From Paramecium sonneborni (Eukaryota; Ciliophora; Oligohymenophorea; Peniculida; Parameciidae), in assembly GCA_905182985.1 (NCBI GenBank), contig CAJJDN010000111.1, positions 305,179 to 369,178 on the forward strand: a DNA stretch of 64,000 bases, written 5' to 3'. The translations under genes were made by a program, and so were the position numbers. The notes under the pieces are model-generated. The model was given only the letters and a program-made list of their open reading frames with translations. It made no database searches and was not told the origin of the DNA. Positions 27,580 through 39,231 of this stretch are shown here, piece after piece. Positions within the stretch are counted from its first letter, which is position 1; each line of letters opens with the position of its first letter.

Positions 27580-29035
27580 ATGCTCTAAATTTAAATAGGG
27601 GATATTATCGACAATCAATATGAAATAATTAAAAAACTATCGTAAGGTTCATTTGGAATAGTTTTTTATGGGAAAAACTTAAAAACAAAAAAAGGAGTAG
27701 CAATTAAGGTAGAGAAAAAAGAAATGGCAAGTTTTGGCAGTTTAATACGTGAAGTAACAAATTTTATGAGTCAAGATTGAAATGCTGAGTAAATTAAAGG
27801 GAGTTCCTCAAATTCCTGAATTGTTATGGCATGGGGAATTCAAGAAATGCAATCTTATGATAACGAAAATGCTAGGCCATGATCTTATTTATCATTAGAA
27901 ATATTACAGACAATTTTCATCATAGTGTATCAATAGTATAGCATATTAGTTACTATGGATTTTGGAATAGATACATAAAAAGTATAACAAACTTATTTAT
28001 TTTAGGAATATAATTCATAGAGACATTAAACCTGAAAATATTTTAAGCAAAAATGAATCAGATAAGATTTATTTAATTGATTATGGTATTTCTAAAGATG
28101 CAGATTCAAATTTAATAAATAAAAAGAAATTATCACCATTTATTGGCACTAGTAGATATGCTAGTATATCAGCTCATTAAGGTGTAAGTTAAACAGCTAA
28201 AGATGACTTAGAATCACTTGGGTATGTTCTAATCTATTTAACTACTTAACATTTACCTTGGATGAACATCGAAAAAACTGATCTTCAAAGATTAGATAAA
28301 ATTGGCAAGTTAAAAGAAAATGTTAAATTGGAAGATTTATGTTTAGGTTGTCCTAATTCATTGCTTAAGTACTATTAATAATAAATTTAGGTATATGAAG
28401 TATATAAAGGAATTGAAGCCTAATTCTAAACCTAAGTATGCTATGTTGAGAGGATTATTTCTGACAAAACTATAAAATACAATTGAATTAGGATTAGATT
28501 GGACTAATATGGCCATCAGAATGGAAAAAAAGAAATAGCCCAAAAAGTAAAGGAATTCATGTGATCCTAATTTCTAAAGTTGTGTGACTATTAGAAAGTA
28601 ATTGTTAATAATGAACTTAGACCTTTTCTATTGGAAACTTAAATCAATTTAAATGTGAAAACTATTGCAGTTTAAGAAGAATAGATGATATCATCTGATA
28701 ATGGAACTAGTCAAATGCATTTCAGTATTGTAGAAACACTTGGTAGTAGAAATAGTGTAAGGGTTGGATTTTCAGCATCAGATAATTAAGATTGTTTAGC
28801 TATCTAATAAAATAATCATTTGGCAAGAGGATCTACATTTGAAGGAATTATTGAAGCTAATCCTCGTTAAATTTAAGATTTTGAAGAATAATTAATGGAA
28901 AGAGAAAGCTAAGATTTAGAAATTAAATACAATTTACTACATTTTACCTCAGTGTATTTTAATTTTAAAAATCCTATTCAGCAATAAATTATTAAATAAA
29001 ATTATTAAGTCAAAGTGATCAAATCTATTAATTGA
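27580..29035 (+). CDS. Casein kinase 1 family Ser/Thr protein kinase
   Basis: Start ATG 27580 (MLQIQIGDIIDNQYEII). The Gly loop is LSQGSFGIVFYG, the catalytic Lys is residue 43 (VAIKVEKKE), the catalytic loop is IIHRDIKPENIL, and the metal site is LIDYG, a variant of DFG. The CK1 hallmark FIGTSRYASISAHQGV is present. Introns: 27754-27775 (22 nt, acceptor AAG), 27982-28005 (24 nt) and 28369-28390 (22 nt); each repairs a conserved kinase segment. Near 28590-28600 a one-base shift links the kinase to a C-terminal extension (VIVNNELRPFLLETQ onward) ending at TGA 29033-29035; without it the protein ends at 28658. The kinase core is intact. Confidence 0.88.
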
Positions 29036-29147
29036 ATTATACCTTTTATATTTTCCTTTGTTTATTTAAAAATATGGATATATTTTTTATATGATAAACA
29101 ATTTTTCACTGAATACTTATTTATTAATAAATAATAAAAAAATAGAT

Positions 29148-29378
29148 ATGGGATGTGTGAATAGCAATTCTCATTTAAAAAAGAAGAAAGATTTAGATAT
29201 CACTAACATTCCAATCATGTTAAATAATTAAAAATCATCTTATATTGAAAAGATTTAGGATAATTGGTTAGAGATGAAAAATAACTCGATATTAGCAAGG
29301 CGTCATTAATAAAGAAAACTATCTATAAAAGTTACTACTAATTCAAAATCTCCCTTGTCTTGTGTAAGTCACAATTGA
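29148..29378 (+). CDS. Small protein (76 aa) with N-terminal myristoylation/palmitoylation-like signal
   Basis: Single frame from ATG 29148 to TGA 29376-29378. It begins MGCVNSNSHLKKKKD. Gly2, Cys3 and Ser6 followed by a Lys cluster fit the consensus for dual lipid acylation and membrane anchoring. The rest is basic and Ser-rich (ARRHQQRKLSIKV) with no domain recognised. It could act as a membrane-associated adaptor or kinase substrate, but this is inference. It lies about 110 bp downstream of the casein kinase 1 gene on the same strand. Confidence 0.5.
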
Positions 29379-29629
29379 AAAACTATTATAAATTGATTAC
29401 ATGATGTTTTTATGTCTTATTAACAACTAACAATTTGAATTTATCAAATAGTTTTATGTATAAAAAATGTTGAATAGATGCATGAATGCATATTTGAAAT
29501 AGTTTTCGAAATTTAAATTCAGGATTCTTTAAAACATTTAAGGATTAAAATCAATATATTCATATGAATATTAATTGATTAGGATATTTTCTAATTAAAT
29601 TAAATTATGAATAAGAATCCTAAATTTAT

Positions 29630-30416
29630 TTGGTATCTAAATAATGGAAAGTAAAGAGCTTAAAACAAATATTAAGTTTTTTTATAGAGCACTAAAATTT
29701 AAAATAGACAGAAGTAGCAATATTAATTTTGGACACCTAATTGATAAGTGATAAATTGACAAAATTGAGATAAGCTCATATGAAAATTATTTGTAATAAG
29801 AATTGATTATTGGAATTATTGAGATAAGAGAATTTTGAATTCAAACTATTGATTTGTTAAACATAGTTCAATTTAAGAGATATACATTTAAAGGAGATTT
29901 TTTTTCAGGAGGTAAATTACATATGAGGAGAGTGATTTTGATGCATTTATAAGAGAAGTAATGAAAGAGGTAGGTCTAGATTTGAAAAAAAACTAAAAAT
30001 TTTATATAGGGTCTTCCTAATAATATAGAAATAAAGGATGCTCCAAAATAATTTAATTAAATATTGTTCTTAATTACTAAGTAATATATCATTAGAAATG
30101 GATGCCATTAACCTATTTGTATGATTTGAATGATAAAATTAGCGTAGAGAATTGCACCTAATCATTCTTATTTGAAACTTTTTTTTTTTGGAGATTTTCA
30201 AAGATGATTGATGAAATATTAAGAAACATTGATCATTGTTTATTTGCATAGATAGATATATAAGGAATGAAGAATCAATTATTTGGATTTCGTTTTATAA
30301 TATTTTCATAAATGAGTAATTTAGTATTAGGTTATGATGTGAATAAAGGAGGACAGAGAATATTTTGGAGATCTAAAAGATTAGTTAATTCAATAGTACA
30401 CATTTAATTGAATTGA
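29630..30416 (+). pseudogene. Nudix-hydrolase-like remnant
   Basis: A frame near 29630-29810 reads EVAILILDTQLISDKLTKLR. After several breaks, a second frame from about 29900 to TGA 30414-30416 carries EESDFDAFIREVMKEVGLDL. Together with FSGGKL in the adjacent phase this fits the Nudix box G-x5-E-x7-REVxEExG, with the first Glu of the EE pair replaced by Lys. Frame shifts and TGA codons separate the two parts, so the gene looks inactive. The rest of the second frame (FYIGSSQQY, FGFRFIIFSQ) was not matched to a known subfamily. Confidence 0.45.
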
Positions 30417-30595
30417 ATTTATTTTTTATAATAAATCGATAGGTCTGTAATTGATGAATAATAGGAAAAGTATAAGTAGAAATTAATATTAAGAAGTCTA
30501 AATTTCCATATAAATTATAAGGCTTGGAGAATAGAGAAGAGAAGAAATTTTGGAAAATTTTGAGATATATTGATTAATTAAAAATTTTAATATAA

Positions 30596-31600
30596 ATGTT
30601 CAAATGATTATTAAGGTTAGCAGCTTTGTAATATAAGATTGCAAAATGTTTTGATCATCATAAATATTAAAGTAAAGATTTAATGAGAAGATTCAATGAA
30701 TTGGTATAGAAAAGAGAAATTGCATTGAATGCTGAAGAAGCAGCTAAAGTTGCTAGGTCATTAGATACAAAAGGAAGATTGATACTTAAATCTTAAAAAC
30801 TTGCAGAAAGAAGAGGAAAAGGCATTTATAAAATCAATAATTAATTAAGGGACTTTATCAAGTAGATTAAAAGGAGGAGTAAAAATATTTAAGACTCCAG
30901 AAGAAATATCTAATTATACAAAACAAATGATTGGATATAAATTTGTTATTCATTATACACCAAAAGAAGTATTTATTTGTAAAAGCAATACTTGTACATG
31001 AAGGTGTTGATATAATAAGTCAATTATATTTATGATTTATTTGGATAGTAATTCCTAAAAATCAGCTATTGTTGCTTCTATAATTGATGATATGAAAATA
31101 AAGAAGTTGATAAAACAGATTCAAATAGTATTCTTGTATTAATAATTGATGTCAATATTGGATTAACTTATGATATTGCTAATAATTAGATTGATACTCT
31201 TTAATTATGATCAATAATATAATAAGCTATTGAATAATTAAGAAATCTATATAAAATTTTTATTATTCTTGATGCTACTTAAGTTGAAATCAATCCATTA
31301 AAATTAAATTATTTTGTTTAGATGCTAAAATTAATATTAATGTATTCTTAAATGCATCATCATTGCTGAGGATATTATCAAAGCTACTTAATTAGTTAAA
31401 CTTAAAAATCTTTTGATTGTTGGAATAACTGGAGCCAACTCTCAATAAGGTAATATACTATTATCTATTTCTCTATATGGTAGAATATTTTGCCAAATCA
31501 TAAACCAAAGTCTAAATCACAACTTCTACAGATTTAGATGACTCTGCTCCAAATTTGTTTAAATTGCCAAAATTTCTAAAATCTATGATTTTGTATCTTT
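30596..31600 (+). pseudogene. Succinate-CoA ligase beta subunit pseudogene
   Basis: Full-length relic of the mitochondrial TCA-cycle enzyme. From ATG 30596 the order matches the family: a presequence-like start, NELVQKREIALNAEEAAKVA, SLDTKGRLILKSQ, RRGKG, then in other phases LKGGVKIFKTPEEISNY, LVHEGVDIISQLYL, DSNSILVLIIDVNIGLTYDI, LDATQVEINPL, IIAEDIIKAT and finally VQITTSTDLDDSAPNL. These cover the ATP-grasp domain and the C-terminal ligase domain. The pieces fall in all three phases and are interrupted by TGA (for example 30605-30607). Key residues have also drifted; the family AGGRGKG reads AERRGKG here. A working copy must exist elsewhere in the genome. Confidence 0.82.
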
Positions 31601-32912
31601 CTAAATATACCTGTTTCAAATAATTTGATAATTGATAATAAATATAAGATGTAAAAGTTATTAAACTTATTCAATCAAGAAAACTTCATTGTATTTTAAT
31701 GACTCAATCTTAAAATTTTATCTATTTATTATTTTTCACTATTTCAAATTGATATAAAAGATGTTTTCAATAATCTTATTGATCTCCAAAATAACTTTGG
31801 CAAATTGATCATCTTATGGACTCAAAATAAAATTATAGATTGTTTTAAAAAAGAATAGCTGAATTAAAATCAATTTATTCAGGTAAATTATCATGAATTT
31901 TCTGTTGATCTACTTATATCTATTGTTTTGCTCGCATATGTTAGGAACTATTTGTACTATTATTTCTCATGTGTTGGAACCATTACAATTATTTCTTATT
32001 ATTATTAATTTTCATTCTAATTTATGTTATTCTATCTAATAAATCGATATCCCCCTTAATGCAAACATGCCAATATGATAAATAACAAAATACAGAAAGA
32101 AATGAAACTCACTTTGTATATACTATTCATATTTACCCAAAACTGTAAGCACAATATATATGATTTTCTCATTCAAGTACCAATACTGGTTCTTTTTTGA
32201 TTTCTTTGATGCTACTGCTGTATAAATGATCATCTACAAAATATATATAAAGTATTTCATTTTTTTTTAACTAATTATTAATTATTATTAATTAATTTAT
32301 TGAACTTATTTATATAAAAAATTATATAAAATATAATCCAAATTACTAGATCAAAATTAAATGTAGGCGTTTTTAATCTGCAGCTATAAGACGCTTAATC
32401 TAGATATCTATAGTATAATAAAATTATTAAACTAACTTTGAGTACTTAAATTCTAATCAAAATGATTTTAAATCAACGTAGATATTTTGAGTTTCTTACA
32501 TTTATGTAACTTTTGCTTACCCATCAATTTTATAATTAATATGCTCTTATAATTGGAAATATTCTTAGATAAAAGTTTAAAACGAAGAATATCTAAACGA
32601 ATTTTTTTTAATTATAAATCCTATTTTAAAGAAAGATTATAAATTTTTTATAAAAATATTTAAATTTTTATAAACTTAAATATATTATAATAATTAATTA
32701 CAATTGTGTATTTTAAATCATATAATACGAAGCATCATAAGCGCTAATATTTCCCTTATGATTTGGATTTTATATATAATAAAATTTTGATATTGTAAAA
32801 TGAGTAAAATTGTAAGGCAACGCGTTAGCATGCATGATGAATCAACTTCTCTCTCTATATAATCAAAAAGTGTAAATAAAAAGAGTAATTATATATCAAT
32901 AATCTTTAGAAA
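31601..32912. other. Mostly non-coding, possible extra relic
   Basis: About 1.3 kb. Between 31640 and 31950 short protein-like pieces occur (KLIQSRKLHC, NLIDLQNNFGKLIILWTQ, FSVDLLISIVLLAYV) in different phases, suggesting another decayed gene, not identified. From 32000 to 32912 only AT-rich sequence was seen, with a TAAGCGCTAA motif at about 32739 that recurs at about 32922. Confidence 0.4.
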
Positions 32913-33850
32913 ATGTCCATCGTAAGCGCTAACCAATAAAATAATTGATATGTATCGTATCAGTGCCAAAATCTGTAGGAGAGTTCGTCTATATAAAGGC
33001 AGATGTGGAACTAAAGTTAGCTCTATCTTATATACCTGAACACTGTCTCGGAGGTCTTAAAGAGACTCCTTGTACCTACAATTACAGAGTTACTCGTACA
33101 GATTAACTTGATGATGTTTATTTTTACACTCTCGAACTTCTCGATTAAGACAACTATTCCATTGAATAAATTGTCAACCTTCTATCTCATAAAGACGATC
33201 CTTGTGCTTAATTAGCAATCCAACTTGTCAATTAAAGATTTAATATACTTAATGAATATACACAACATTACTATATTTCAAATGAAGAATTATTAGAAGT
33301 TGAAAAAATAGCTCAAGATTACCCATATAAATGTATTATACAAAAAGTGAACAAAGACAACAGTTCACTATCATAAAGTATAGTCAATGAACAATTTTAC
33401 ACTCTTATGGGAGTAACTCGTGATATGATGTTCCATCATCTTCATGAAACTAAAACTCTACCATCCATATTTGATATTGGTGGTTCTTTAAAAATGTGGT
33501 GTGATCTCACTTTAGGATCCATCTCAAAAGTTTAATATTTTGATTAATATATAAATACCTATGAAGGAGCTTAATACAAATGTAGAATCGAATAAATATA
33601 GATGTTCAAAAGAACTCAAGTAAATCCAAATTAAATTGTTTTTATTGAGTTCTGGATATTCAAATTAGATGAACCATTAAAGTCTTCTCTATTAAATCCT
33701 TAAAGACTATACTTAAACCAGATAGACTATTTTAATAAGAAAAATACAGAAGAAGAATATCAACTCTTCTAAAAATCCATGAAATACAAAGAAACCCTCC
33801 ACTATAAAAATTCCTAACCTTGTGGTTATAAATTACTCCCCTGGATTTGA
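32913..33850 (+). CDS. Hypothetical protein of about 312 residues
   Basis: I do not recognise this family. A clear frame runs from about 32963 to TGA 33848-33850, with segments such as VGEFVYIKADVELKLALSYI, DDVYFYTLELLDQDNYSIEQ, DMMFHHLHETKTLPSIFDIG and GGSLKMWCDLTLG. No methionine occurs at the beginning of this frame. The ATG at 32913 (MSIVSANQ) would lead into it if one more A were present in the AAAA run at about 32938-32941, the same type of one-base shortage seen in neighbouring genes. No signal peptide or membrane segment is visible. Codon use and composition look typical of a live gene in this window. Confidence 0.6.
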
Positions 33851-34560
33851 ATTTTTTATATTATCTAATACAATTATTTTATTATTATAAAAAATATTTA
33901 TCAACTACATTCAAACCTTGTTTACACTGAATTGATTTTGTTCATTACAAAGGTTGCAGATTTAATTCTAATTTTCATGTTTAACTTTCTTTTTAAAAAC
34001 ACCTTTTTATATATTATATTAATCATCAACAATAATTAAAAAAAATTAGTTAAAATTTCTTTTTTACAATAAATTTAATTATCTTAAGACTTTAACAAAT
34101 ATATAATTGTTAATATTAGCGATATCTCTTTCGACATCTAATTTATTTAAATTCTATTGTTAGGATATAATTTAATTTCTCATTTTCTATCAAATATTTA
34201 AAATTTATGATAAAAAATCAAAGGAATTTGATGAACTTGAAATTTAAAATGATCAGGTAGTGCATAAAATAATTCAATAATCAAATAAATTCTTTATTTA
34301 TTTTTTTCTTTATAAAAAAAAAACAGCTAATCTTGTATATATTGAATTTTCCAAACTAATTATTTCTTTTTAGTTGATTTATATAGAGGCCTAAAAATGT
34401 TAGTTTTTTATTATTTAAAATTTTTGCCGATATATGTTAAAATTTCGGATTTTATTGAAATACAAACTCAATGATCTAGTTTAAATTTTTAAGAAATCAA
34501 AAAATATAGATGGATTAGCATCATAAAGAAATTGTGTTAATTTTTTTATTTTAATGATTG
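33851..34560. other. Intergenic, no gene recognised
   Basis: About 700 bp of AT-rich sequence with A and T homopolymers between the hypothetical gene and the copine relic. Nothing further was recognised. Confidence 0.5.
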
Positions 34561-35995
34561 CATCAAAATCCATTAACAATTATTAATATCATTTCAAATG
34601 TAAATGAAAAAAGATTGCATTTTTAAAATATTGCTATAGATATAACTCTTTTCTTAAAGGATTTAAGCCCAAAAATAGTTACAGTTTCTTTGGCATACAA
34701 AGAATAAGCTTATTTGTATATAAATTATCCAAATATATCCTTAAAATAAAAAAGGATGATGAAAAATGGAAAAAAAAATTTTTAAGCCAAATTTGATTTC
34801 TAAAAATGTCAAAGTTATAGAATTGATGTATTTTTAGATAATAATACTTCTATTGGATCTATAAATGTAATATAGTATGGTGAATTTTTAGTTTTATTTA
34901 GGGGAATTATTATAGAAAGGATCAAAATGAAAGAAACTAAATATTATTAAATTTTAATAAAATCATAATTGATTTAGTAAGGAAATATAGTATTCCAAAA
35001 TTTGCAGGAATTAATCTTTTGAATACAGATGGATTATTAAGTCGTTCAGATCCATTTTTTAAATTTTATTAATGGGATGAATAATGGAATGAAATTCATT
35101 AGACAGAATTTGTAGATAATAATTTTATCCAACTTGGATACCATTTTAATAGATATGGGTTTAATGAATTTCGAAGATGAGCTTAGAATGTTAGGAAAAT
35201 TCTAAAAAAAATCCTCCTAAACTATAAATTTATAGGAAGTCTATGAATTTTTTTTTCTGAAATTATAATTTCTAAATCAGAAATATTTAAATTGTATAAC
35301 CCAAATAATGTAATGAATTTATTAATAACACAACAGGAATAGTGTGGTTCCTTAAAATTACTTTTATTGCAATTAAATCACAATTGAAATTTTTTAAGTT
35401 AACTTTAAAGAACATAAATATAAACATTAATTTTTTTGAATTAACTTAGAATTTAAGAAAAATTACATTCGATATCTCAAAAATAATTAAACATTTTTTG
35501 ATTGTTCTTAATTTGCATAGGGTTATAGTTATTTTAATATAACGAATATTCTTGCATATTATTCGGTTTTGGTGGAGATTCTGAATAAATAAGAAAAGAC
35601 TTCTAAAAATATAAAATAATTTTAGTTTTGAAATATCTAATGGTTTGAATGGAATACAAGAATTTTGTTATAATTATTCTAAATGCATAAAGGATAATGC
35701 ATTTGGAAATAAAGTTTAAGTTACCCCAGCCCTTTTTTTAATTGTTAAATAATTAGAGCATTTCAAACCTAATTTTACTGTTGGTTTTATGTTAATTTTA
35801 GATGAAATTGCAGATGATGATAAGTTAAATTAATTGATAAATCATTTTAAGATATCTTTTTATTAGATTAGAACTTATTTTACCAATAACTATGATATTT
35901 ATTACTCTTTAAGAGAATACTGCTTAATTATCTAAAATAAATAATTGCAAAACTAATTAGAATAAAGTTAGACTCTGTTTCCTAAAAGAAAATGA
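34560..35995 (+). pseudogene. Copine pseudogene
   Basis: Copines are Ca2+-dependent phospholipid-binding proteins with two C2 domains and a C-terminal von Willebrand A-like domain. Pieces of this order are visible. C2-like text occurs around 34990-35150 (LLSRSDPFFKFYQWDEQWNE, then VDNNFIQLG; family SDPF......W..V..TEVI.NNLNP.W). The A-like domain occurs around 35640-35995 (NGIQEFCYNYSKCIKDNAFG, VTPALFLIVKQLE and FMLILDEIADDDKLNQLI; family LNGV...Y..CL......GPT, ...Y..LLILTDG.I.D). Multiple frame shifts and TGA codons break it. The Asp of the metal-site motif has also been replaced in part. Confidence 0.68.
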
Positions 35996-36124
35996 CAAAA
36001 AAAGGTTTTAAGAACTAAGAGTTGATATGTTTTCAATAATAGAATAAGAAATGAGAGAGTTGAATAAGTTAAATCTTTGATGTTATATTTTGTAATTATT
36101 AGTAATCAATGAAATTAATAAATT

Positions 36125-37452
36125 ATGATTAAAATTTGTTTTTCAACTCTCATCTTGATTCTCTATATCTATTTAGATTATAATTATGGATACTTATCTT
36201 TTGAAATAAGTAATCAAATCACTATAATTCTACAAGAGAGTTTTTCGTATGGAAAATTTGAAGGAACAATTGGTATTTATTTGTGCAAATAAAAGAATAA
36301 CTATTATATGTATTTTCAATTTTAGGAGACAGGAATGTTATGTATTATATTTTGATTTTCCTATGGGTTAAATCAGCTAATAAATTATCAACTTTGTCGT
36401 TAATTATAATGTATTCTATTTCATCATTCTGTGGTGATTTTATCAAAATGTTACTAAAATAGCCAAGACCATTTTATATTAATAGTAAAATTAGATTAGA
36501 TTTTTGCTATTATGGTTTCGGAGGTCCTAGTGGACATGCATGTAGAGCATTAGTTTTTTACATTATTTTATTCAAAATTTTGAAAAATGAAAAAAAATAT
36601 AAATAGTTAGATTCTCATTTTGTTAATTCAGAAGAATAAAATTTAATGATTTTATCTGATTAATAATAATTAAAATAAATTAGTTGGAAGAATTATTTAA
36701 TTAGATACATAATTTTAATTTTGTTTGTTTTATTTACAGGTATTGCTAGAGTTTATTTTGGTGTTCATTTTTTGAACCAAATTATATTAGGTTGGATTAT
36801 AGGGATTTACTTATTGTTTTTATATTACTATTGTGGATTAGAAGATAAAATATAGTATCTACTAAATTTAGCAATAAATAAGGAACCACATAAATTTGAA
36901 TCTATAATTTTGATGATTTATGTGTGTTTCACTATTACAGCATCATTTACAATATATTTAAATTGCATAAATTCTAAGATTTTAGATTAACTTAAGGAAA
37001 CTTGGAAAGACATAGCTGATTTATAACAAATGTGTAATGGAAATGAAAAGATTTATAATGTTTCATTTGAAAAGCATGACATAATTGGAACTTCAATAAT
37101 TGCTTTTCCTTACTTTATTTTTATTAGTTTAATCTATAAAAAAGGAACTTATCAACCTCAGTTATATAATAATAATATCTTTACTAAAAAAGGAATAATC
37201 AGAACAATTATATTAGTATTAGGGTTAATGTTACCATACTATTGTAGAAAATATACAAAATATTATTTATTACAAACTAATAGTAATATAATGGTTTAAT
37301 TTATTTTTATTGGTTTACTCTATTTTTTGGAGCTTTCCCTTATTATTATATACTTGATACCACTTATATAAAAATTATTAAAAGTGGAAAATCCTGATGA
37401 TTTACTGAGTTCTAAACCCAAAAATTAAGAAATCTATGAATTTGAATTATGA
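36125..37452 (+). CDS. PAP2-superfamily membrane phosphatase
   Basis: Polytopic phosphatase, likely acting on lipid phosphates or a sugar phosphate at the lumenal side of a membrane. The three PAP2 motifs are present in order: KMLLKQPRP (K-x6-RP), GGPSGHACRA (PSGH) and ARVYFGVHFLNQ (SR-x5-H, with Ala for Ser). Around eight hydrophobic segments surround them. The start ATG 36125 (MIKICFSTLILILYIYLDY) joins the main frame through a GT..TAG intron at 36273-36325. This intron is 53 nt, longer than the others, but it leaves exactly 425 codons. The TGA is at 37450-37452 and the gene converges on the nucleoside hydrolase gene with only 40 bp between stops. Confidence 0.82.
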
Positions 37453-37492
37453 AAATAAAGTTATTAATTTTATTTAAATTTTGATATTTATA

Positions 37493-38597
37493 TCACTATT
37501 GATCCTAATTAGCTTTGATTGCTATATCTATGACAGAATCCCATTGAAATGCTGTTAATATACTGACTACTGATTTTTAGTTTCCCCTCATTAAAGTTAA
37601 CCAATCTATAATGACTTATCCTCTAGCTTATCCATCGGAGACTATAGATATATTCTTTTATAAAGAATAAATAATCAAATTAGGAACTAAAGCAACCATT
37701 ACAGCCAATTCTAAAAAAATAATTTATAACAGTTACCATCGCAAAGTATATAATTTCCATCATGACTCACTGCTTTGAAAATGCTTTCAACAAATTAAGA
37801 TTTCTTTGTATTTGCTCCATTCTCAAAAATAACTTTACCATTCTTTTTATCTAACGTGTAAGCTAATACAACATCAAATGGTAATAACATTTTTTATTTA
37901 AATTTTGCCATTGCAACTGCTGCTGTAGCTTCTACATCAGTTTATACATTAAATTCAGCTACTGAATTTGCTGCATTTCCTACTCCCATATATGTTCCTC
38001 CCATTGCAAATAAACATCCAAGCTTATCAACAATGTCTGGATACATTGTTAATGTTAAATAAATATTTGTCATTGGACCTATACAAATAATACATAGATC
38101 TTCTCCATATTTATTAATTGAATCTTTAATAAAATCACAAGCATGCTATTTCTCATGAAAATATTCTAATGGTTTATCCTATAAACCTAATTCACTTAAT
38201 AATCTTTATTGTTATCCTCCTAATCCATCTTCCAAAAAGTAATTATCTCTATAAAATCTTCTTAATGTATCTGTTCTACAACCCTTGTATATTTTTGGAG
38301 GATTATCACCAAAATGTCCAATCCTTGTAGTAATATAAACCTTTATGTTAAATTTACATCAAATACATTTTTTATTACATTCTCAAGTGCCGCATTACCA
38401 GCTACTGCTGTTATTCCAATCAATTCTGCATCTGTTCTAATATATTTAAGAATATAAGAAGCTATTAGAATTGCATGGGCATCATCAGATCCAGCATCAG
38501 TATCTATTATATACTTAGAGTATTTCTTAAATTCAATATGACTATCATCAAATAGCAATTTAGGGAAAGGATGCGTAAACTTTAATTGTTCTGCCAT
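37493..38597 (-). CDS. Inosine-uridine-preferring nucleoside hydrolase family
   Basis: Predicted to cleave the N-glycosidic bond of nucleosides for purine or pyrimidine salvage. The Ca2+-binding signature lies at residues 31-44 (IDTDAGSDDAHAIL, family DTDPGxDDAxAI). Further family features are PKIYKGC, EDGLGG, IICIGPMTNIYLTL, FAMGGTYMGVGN, AEFNVQTDVEA and a C-terminal ILCDELAVMVAL. The intron at 37711-37736 (26 nt) restores the C-terminal helix. Near 38345 one extra A would join the N-terminal 84 residues to the rest and gives exactly 360 codons; as written the frame is broken there. Start ATG 38597 and stop TGA 37493-37495. Confidence 0.87.
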
Positions 38598-39231
38598 TTT
38601 TTTAATATTTTAATATCATATTTTACAATACTATATTATTTAATTTATTGAAAACTATATAACAAAATCTCTTTTATATTTTAAATTCAAAATTCATAAT
38701 ATTTTTTCTTTTCTCAAATATCTTTCCTATTCTAAAAAAAAACAAGTAAAGTTTTATTTATCATCAATTTAACTTATTAATTTAATAACAAAACAAAAAA
38801 TTATGTTAATTAAATATTTCTTAAAAGATTTCATAATTTGAGTGTTTTATTATATAGATTTATTTTGAATTTGCTTTCAATATGTATAATTTATTAAATT
38901 ATGAATTATAAAATTTATATATCAGAGATTTTTTTAAAACTCCTTATATCCAATCCAAAAAGATTTATAAACTATTCAATAATTTATCATTTGTAGATTT
39001 AATAATATTTACTTTATAAAAACTTAAAATAAAACAATATTCATAATCATATTATCCGTCTTCTTTTTTAATAGCATATATTTTTTTAATCTAAACAAAA
39101 ACTAATTCTATTATAACATCTGAACGAAAGCATTATTTTAAAAAAAAAATATATAAAAGTCTGTCAAATCGTATTAGGTATTAAACTTCATAATAGTATA
39201 AGTAAAAGAAAATTTTATAGTTTATTTTAAA
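38598..39231. other. Divergent intergenic region
   Basis: About 630 bp between divergent gene starts. Very AT-rich with long A/T runs (for example near 39140). No coding frame was recognised; promoters for both genes are expected here. Confidence 0.5.

Noticed and set aside
34560..36060. Functional copine gene with many introns
   Set aside because: The breaks do not coincide with GT..AG pairs of usual length, and TGA codons lie inside conserved blocks.
23300..38597. Programmed ribosomal frameshifting as in Euplotes
   Set aside because: The shifts are not at AAA-TAA or AAA-TAG slippery sites, go in both directions and cluster regionally, so sequence error or decay is simpler.
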